A DNA stretch of 64,000 nucleotides from Chloroflexota bacterium (GTDB lineage: Bacteria; Chloroflexota; Anaerolineae; Anaerolineales; Villigracilaceae), in NCBI GenBank assembly GCA_016219545.1, contig JACRMH010000062.1, forward strand, positions 1 through 64,000, in the 5' to 3' direction. Positions within the stretch are counted from its first letter, which is position 1. Each line of letters opens with the position of its first letter. Shown here piece after piece: positions 61,577 through 64,000 of the stretch. The translations under genes were made by a program, and so were the position numbers. Under the pieces are notes generated by a model that did not search any database, had not been told where the DNA came from, and saw only the letters and a list, made by a program, of their open reading frames with translations.

Positions 61577-62014
61577 CTATTGTTCCGAATAAGGTGAGTG
61601 CGAGCCTTTGCGATAACGTCGGACCGCATCGAGCCGCAAGTTGGATTTCCGCAATGCCGCTTCCATTGCTAAATAAGCGTCAGTATCAACGGGCACGCCT
61701 TTGGCGAGTGCTTCTTCAGCACGAGCACGGGCGGCATCTGCGCGATTAACATCGATCTCTTCAATATTTTCAGCCGCATCTGCGAGGACGGTAACAATAT
61801 CAGGCTGAACTTCGGCAACGCCTCCCGCAACTGTAAAGATTTCTTCTTTACCGGCTTTGCGGACTTTGATCACACCATATTTCAATGTGGTCAATACGGG
61901 CGCATGTTTAGGCAGAATACCCATCTCGCCGCCTGCGCCGGGCAGGACGACAATATCCACATCACCAGCAAAGACGGTGCGGTCTTGAGAGACAATTTCA
62001 CAACGAATGGTCAT
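61577..62014 (-). CDS. atpC: F1Fo ATP synthase epsilon subunit
   Basis: 145 residues. An N-terminal beta-sandwich (about 1-85; 'GDVDIVVLPGAGGEMGILPKHAPVLTTL') is followed by the two C-terminal helices (about 88-145) rich in Ala/Arg (RADAARARAEEAL). It couples F1 to the c-ring and its helices can inhibit ATP hydrolysis. It is 46 nt after atpD, in the usual order. Confidence 0.94.
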   Translation of the reverse strand: MTIRCEIVSQDRTVFAGDVDIVVLPGAGGEMGILPKHAPVLTTLKYGVIKVRKAGKEEIFTVAGGVAEVQPDIVTVLADAAENIEEIDVNRADAARARAEEALAKGVPVDTDAYLAMEAALRKSNLRLDAVRRYRKGSHSPYSEQ

Positions 62015-62060
62015 TTTTCACTTCCGTTTGAACGTCCAAATGCTTGAACGCTAAACATGA

Positions 62061-63464
62061 TTATGCGTTCTTTGAAATTTTTTCAGCTTTCTCGCGCACA
62101 TCCTGAATGGTACCAGCCATCATGAAGGCCTGTTCGGGAAGATCGTCACATTTGCCATCAAGGATCTCGCGGAAACCGCTGACGGTTTCCTTGAGCGGCA
62201 CGTAGCGGCCGGGGATGCCAGTGAAGCGTTCAGCCACATAGAACGGCTGTGAGAAGAAGCGCTCGATCTTGCGTGCGCGCGACACGATGAGTTTATCATC
62301 TTCGGAGAGTTCATCAATACCGAGAATAGCGATGATGTCCTGTAAGTCCTTATAACGCTGCAAAATACGCTGCACTTCACGCTCTGTTCGGTAGTGTTCT
62401 TCTCCAACGATGTTGGGATCAAGAATTCGGGAGGTTGAAGCGAGCGGATCCACGGCGGGGTAAATACCCTTTTCCACGATAGAGCGTTCGAGGGCGATAG
62501 TCGCATCCAAATGGGTAAAGGTCGCCACAGGAGCAGGATCGGAATAGTCATCCGCGGGTACATATACGGCTTGCATGGATGTGATCGAGCCGGTGCGAGT
62601 AGAGGTGATGCGTTCCTGAAGTTCACCCATTTCTGTCGCAAGAGTCGGCTGGTAACCTACAGCGGATGGCATACGACCGAGGAGAGCGGATACTTCGGAA
62701 CCAGACATGGAGAAGCGGAAGATGTTATCCACGAAGAGCAATACGTCCTTGCCTTGATCGCGGAAATATTCAGCCATTGAAAGCGCAGAAAGAGCCACGC
62801 GCAAACGCACGCCGGAAGGTTCGTTCATTTGGCCGTACACCATGACGGTGTCTTTCATAACGCCGGATTCAAGCATTTCACGATAAAGCTGTGTACCTTC
62901 GCGGGTTCGTTCACCTACGCCTGCGAACACAGAGTTGCCTTCGTGTTCTGTCGCAACCGAGCGGATAAGTTCCATGATGATAACGGTCTTGCCTGTACCC
63001 GCGCCGCCGAAGATGCCTGTCTTACCACCTTTGGTGAACGGAGCGATCAAGTCCACGACTTTTACGCCAGTTTCGAAAACTTCCACGCGGGTGGACTGTT
63101 CTTCGAATGACGGCGCAAGGCGATGGATTGGATAGTAAGCGGACGCATTGACGGGTCCCTTCTCATCCACGGGCTGACCCAACACATTGAAAATTCTTCC
63201 CAGTGTGGAAGGTCCAACCGGAACCATGATCGGAGCACCGGTCGCAACTGCGGGAAGGCCGCGCTGAAGTCCATCGGTTGTATCCATGGATACAGTGCGA
63301 ACCCAATTGTGACCGAGGTGTTTTTGTACTTCAAGAACGAGTTGTTTCTGACCTGCGCGCTCAACCGTAATGGCTTCAAAAAGAGCAGGAATTTCACCTT
63401 CAGAGAATTCCACGTCTACTACACCACCAAGAATTTGTACGACACGGCCTGTTGATTTTGCCAT
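62061..63464 (-). CDS. atpD: F1Fo ATP synthase beta subunit
   Basis: 467 residues, full length. Walker A GGAGTGKT (about 154-161), the catalytic Glu region 'GVGERTREG' (about 186-194), Walker B 'DVLLFVDNIFRF' and the DELSEDDK (DELSEED-type) loop near 390 are all present. It carries the catalytic nucleotide sites of F1. GGAG lies about 7 nt before the ATG. Confidence 0.97.
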   Translation of the reverse strand: MAKSTGRVVQILGGVVDVEFSEGEIPALFEAITVERAGQKQLVLEVQKHLGHNWVRTVSMDTTDGLQRGLPAVATGAPIMVPVGPSTLGRIFNVLGQPVDEKGPVNASAYYPIHRLAPSFEEQSTRVEVFETGVKVVDLIAPFTKGGKTGIFGGAGTGKTVIIMELIRSVATEHEGNSVFAGVGERTREGTQLYREMLESGVMKDTVMVYGQMNEPSGVRLRVALSALSMAEYFRDQGKDVLLFVDNIFRFSMSGSEVSALLGRMPSAVGYQPTLATEMGELQERITSTRTGSITSMQAVYVPADDYSDPAPVATFTHLDATIALERSIVEKGIYPAVDPLASTSRILDPNIVGEEHYRTEREVQRILQRYKDLQDIIAILGIDELSEDDKLIVSRARKIERFFSQPFYVAERFTGIPGRYVPLKETVSGFREILDGKCDDLPEQAFMMAGTIQDVREKAEKISKNA

Positions 63465-63476
63465 GAGTTCCTCCAG

Positions 63477-64000
63477 TTATTTCGCGGACAGCGCTTCCGC
63501 GCCGCCGACAATGTCTAAGATGTCGTTCGTAATACCCTGCTGACGAACTTTGTTATAAGCCAGTTGCAATGCGCCCACCAATTCTTTTGCGTTATCGGTG
63601 GCGTTACGCATGGCGATCATACGGGCGGCATGTTCACTCGCCTGAGATTCAAGAACTGCCTGATAGACTTGCAAAGCAGTAAAGCGCGGGATGATCTCAT
63701 CGAGGATCTCGCGCATATCAGGTTCATATTCATACGCGGCAGCTGGACCTGTGGATTTGCTGCCAAAATCTTCCACCAGACCTTCCCCTTCGAGTTGAAG
63801 CGGAAGGAGTTTCTTGACTGTCGCGATCTGACGTCCCATATTGACGAAGTCAGTGTAGACGAGATAAACCTCATCCACCGCACCGGTCTTGAATTCCTCA
63901 ACCGCGAGACGCCCTATTGCAGAAACATCCATGAAGCTTGGCGCGGCAGGGAGATTGCTAAAATCAGCGATCACTTTTTTGCCGCGGCGCATCATAAGGT
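63477..64000 (-). CDS. atpG: F1Fo ATP synthase gamma subunit, C-terminal part (5' end outside window)
   Basis: At least 172 C-terminal residues of a ~290-residue subunit; the frame is open at the right edge, and the ATG codons near 63995 are internal methionines. The C-terminal helix signature 'ERAARMIAMRNATDNA' is present as EHAARMIAMRNATDNAKELV, followed by the conserved 'LAYNKVRQQGITNDILDIVGGAEAL'. Gamma is the rotor shaft inside the beta/alpha ring. The stop is 12 nt before atpD. Confidence 0.95.
   Translation of the reverse strand, partial: LMMRRGKKVIADFSNLPAAPSFMDVSAIGRLAVEEFKTGAVDEVYLVYTDFVNMGRQIATVKKLLPLQLEGEGLVEDFGSKSTGPAAAYEYEPDMREILDEIIPRFTALQVYQAVLESQASEHAARMIAMRNATDNAKELVGALQLAYNKVRQQGITNDILDIVGGAEALSAK

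Overview
The window looks like a chromosomal segment of a Chloroflexota bacterium, most likely class Anaerolineae. This is inferred from the very large multi-GAF signalling proteins, the Thr/Pro-rich lipoprotein linkers, the B12-type radical SAM pair and the MreB/ATP-synthase neighbourhood. No rRNA or other phylogenetic marker is present to prove it. Coding density is high and both strands are used.

Layout. (1) 1-2741: end of a type I restriction-modification locus (hsdM tail, hsdS). A small DsrE-family gene is wedged between hsdS and a duplicated copy of the hsdS 3' end. An in-frame TGA sits at the first Cys of its CxxC motif and is followed at once by a SECIS-like hairpin, so it is a likely selenoprotein. 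A small membrane protein follows. (2) 2766-9702: a secreted multidomain GH13 amylase/pullulanase, two lipoproteins (a beta-propeller and a DUF3887-like protein) and a class-IV aminotransferase. (3) 9808-9913: tRNA-Gly(CCC) with a clear promoter and terminator. (4) 9990-40589: about 30.6 kb of 17 same-strand genes with no gap above 42 nt. They are two CheY-like receivers, ten membrane-anchored GAF proteins without any output domain, one orphan ABC-type solute-binding lipoprotein, a ParA/MinD-like ATPase, one soluble hybrid histidine kinase (GAF-GAF-PAS-PAS-GAF-HisKA-HATPase-REC-REC), a threonine synthase fused to a receiver domain, and an EamA exporter. A terminator follows. (5) 40728-46510 (minus): a second two-component operon (GAF histidine kinase, REC-GAF histidine kinase, winged-helix response regulator, lipoprotein). 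(6) 46608-51113 (minus): a giant secreted tandem 5'-nucleotidase. (7) 51438-60385 (plus): NUDIX hydrolase, bactofilin-like envelope protein, radical SAM/DUF2344 pair with an intercalated DinB/ClbS-like gene, PrsW-type protease, tRNA-Arg(CCG), two lipoproteins, and the redox repressor Rex with a probable Rex box. (8) 60563-63995 (minus): an MreB-like gene and atpC, atpD and atpG (cut off by the window edge).

How the genes may work together. The most distinctive system is region 4. Ten membrane receptors share one GAF signature, a conserved half-GAF and a conserved C-terminal tail that stops at the start of another GAF domain, and none has a transmitter. The only kinase in the operon begins with the matching half-GAF and overlaps the ParA gene by 35 nt. 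I infer a receptor array: many membrane inputs converge on one soluble kinase, positioned by a ParA-type ATPase as some chemoreceptor arrays are, with stand-alone receivers and a receiver-controlled threonine synthase as outputs. One receptor carries a near-complete dCache amino-acid-binding motif, which fits an amino-acid theme with the threonine synthase and the exporter. Wiring, ligands and outputs are inference; gene order, domains and spacing are read from the sequence.
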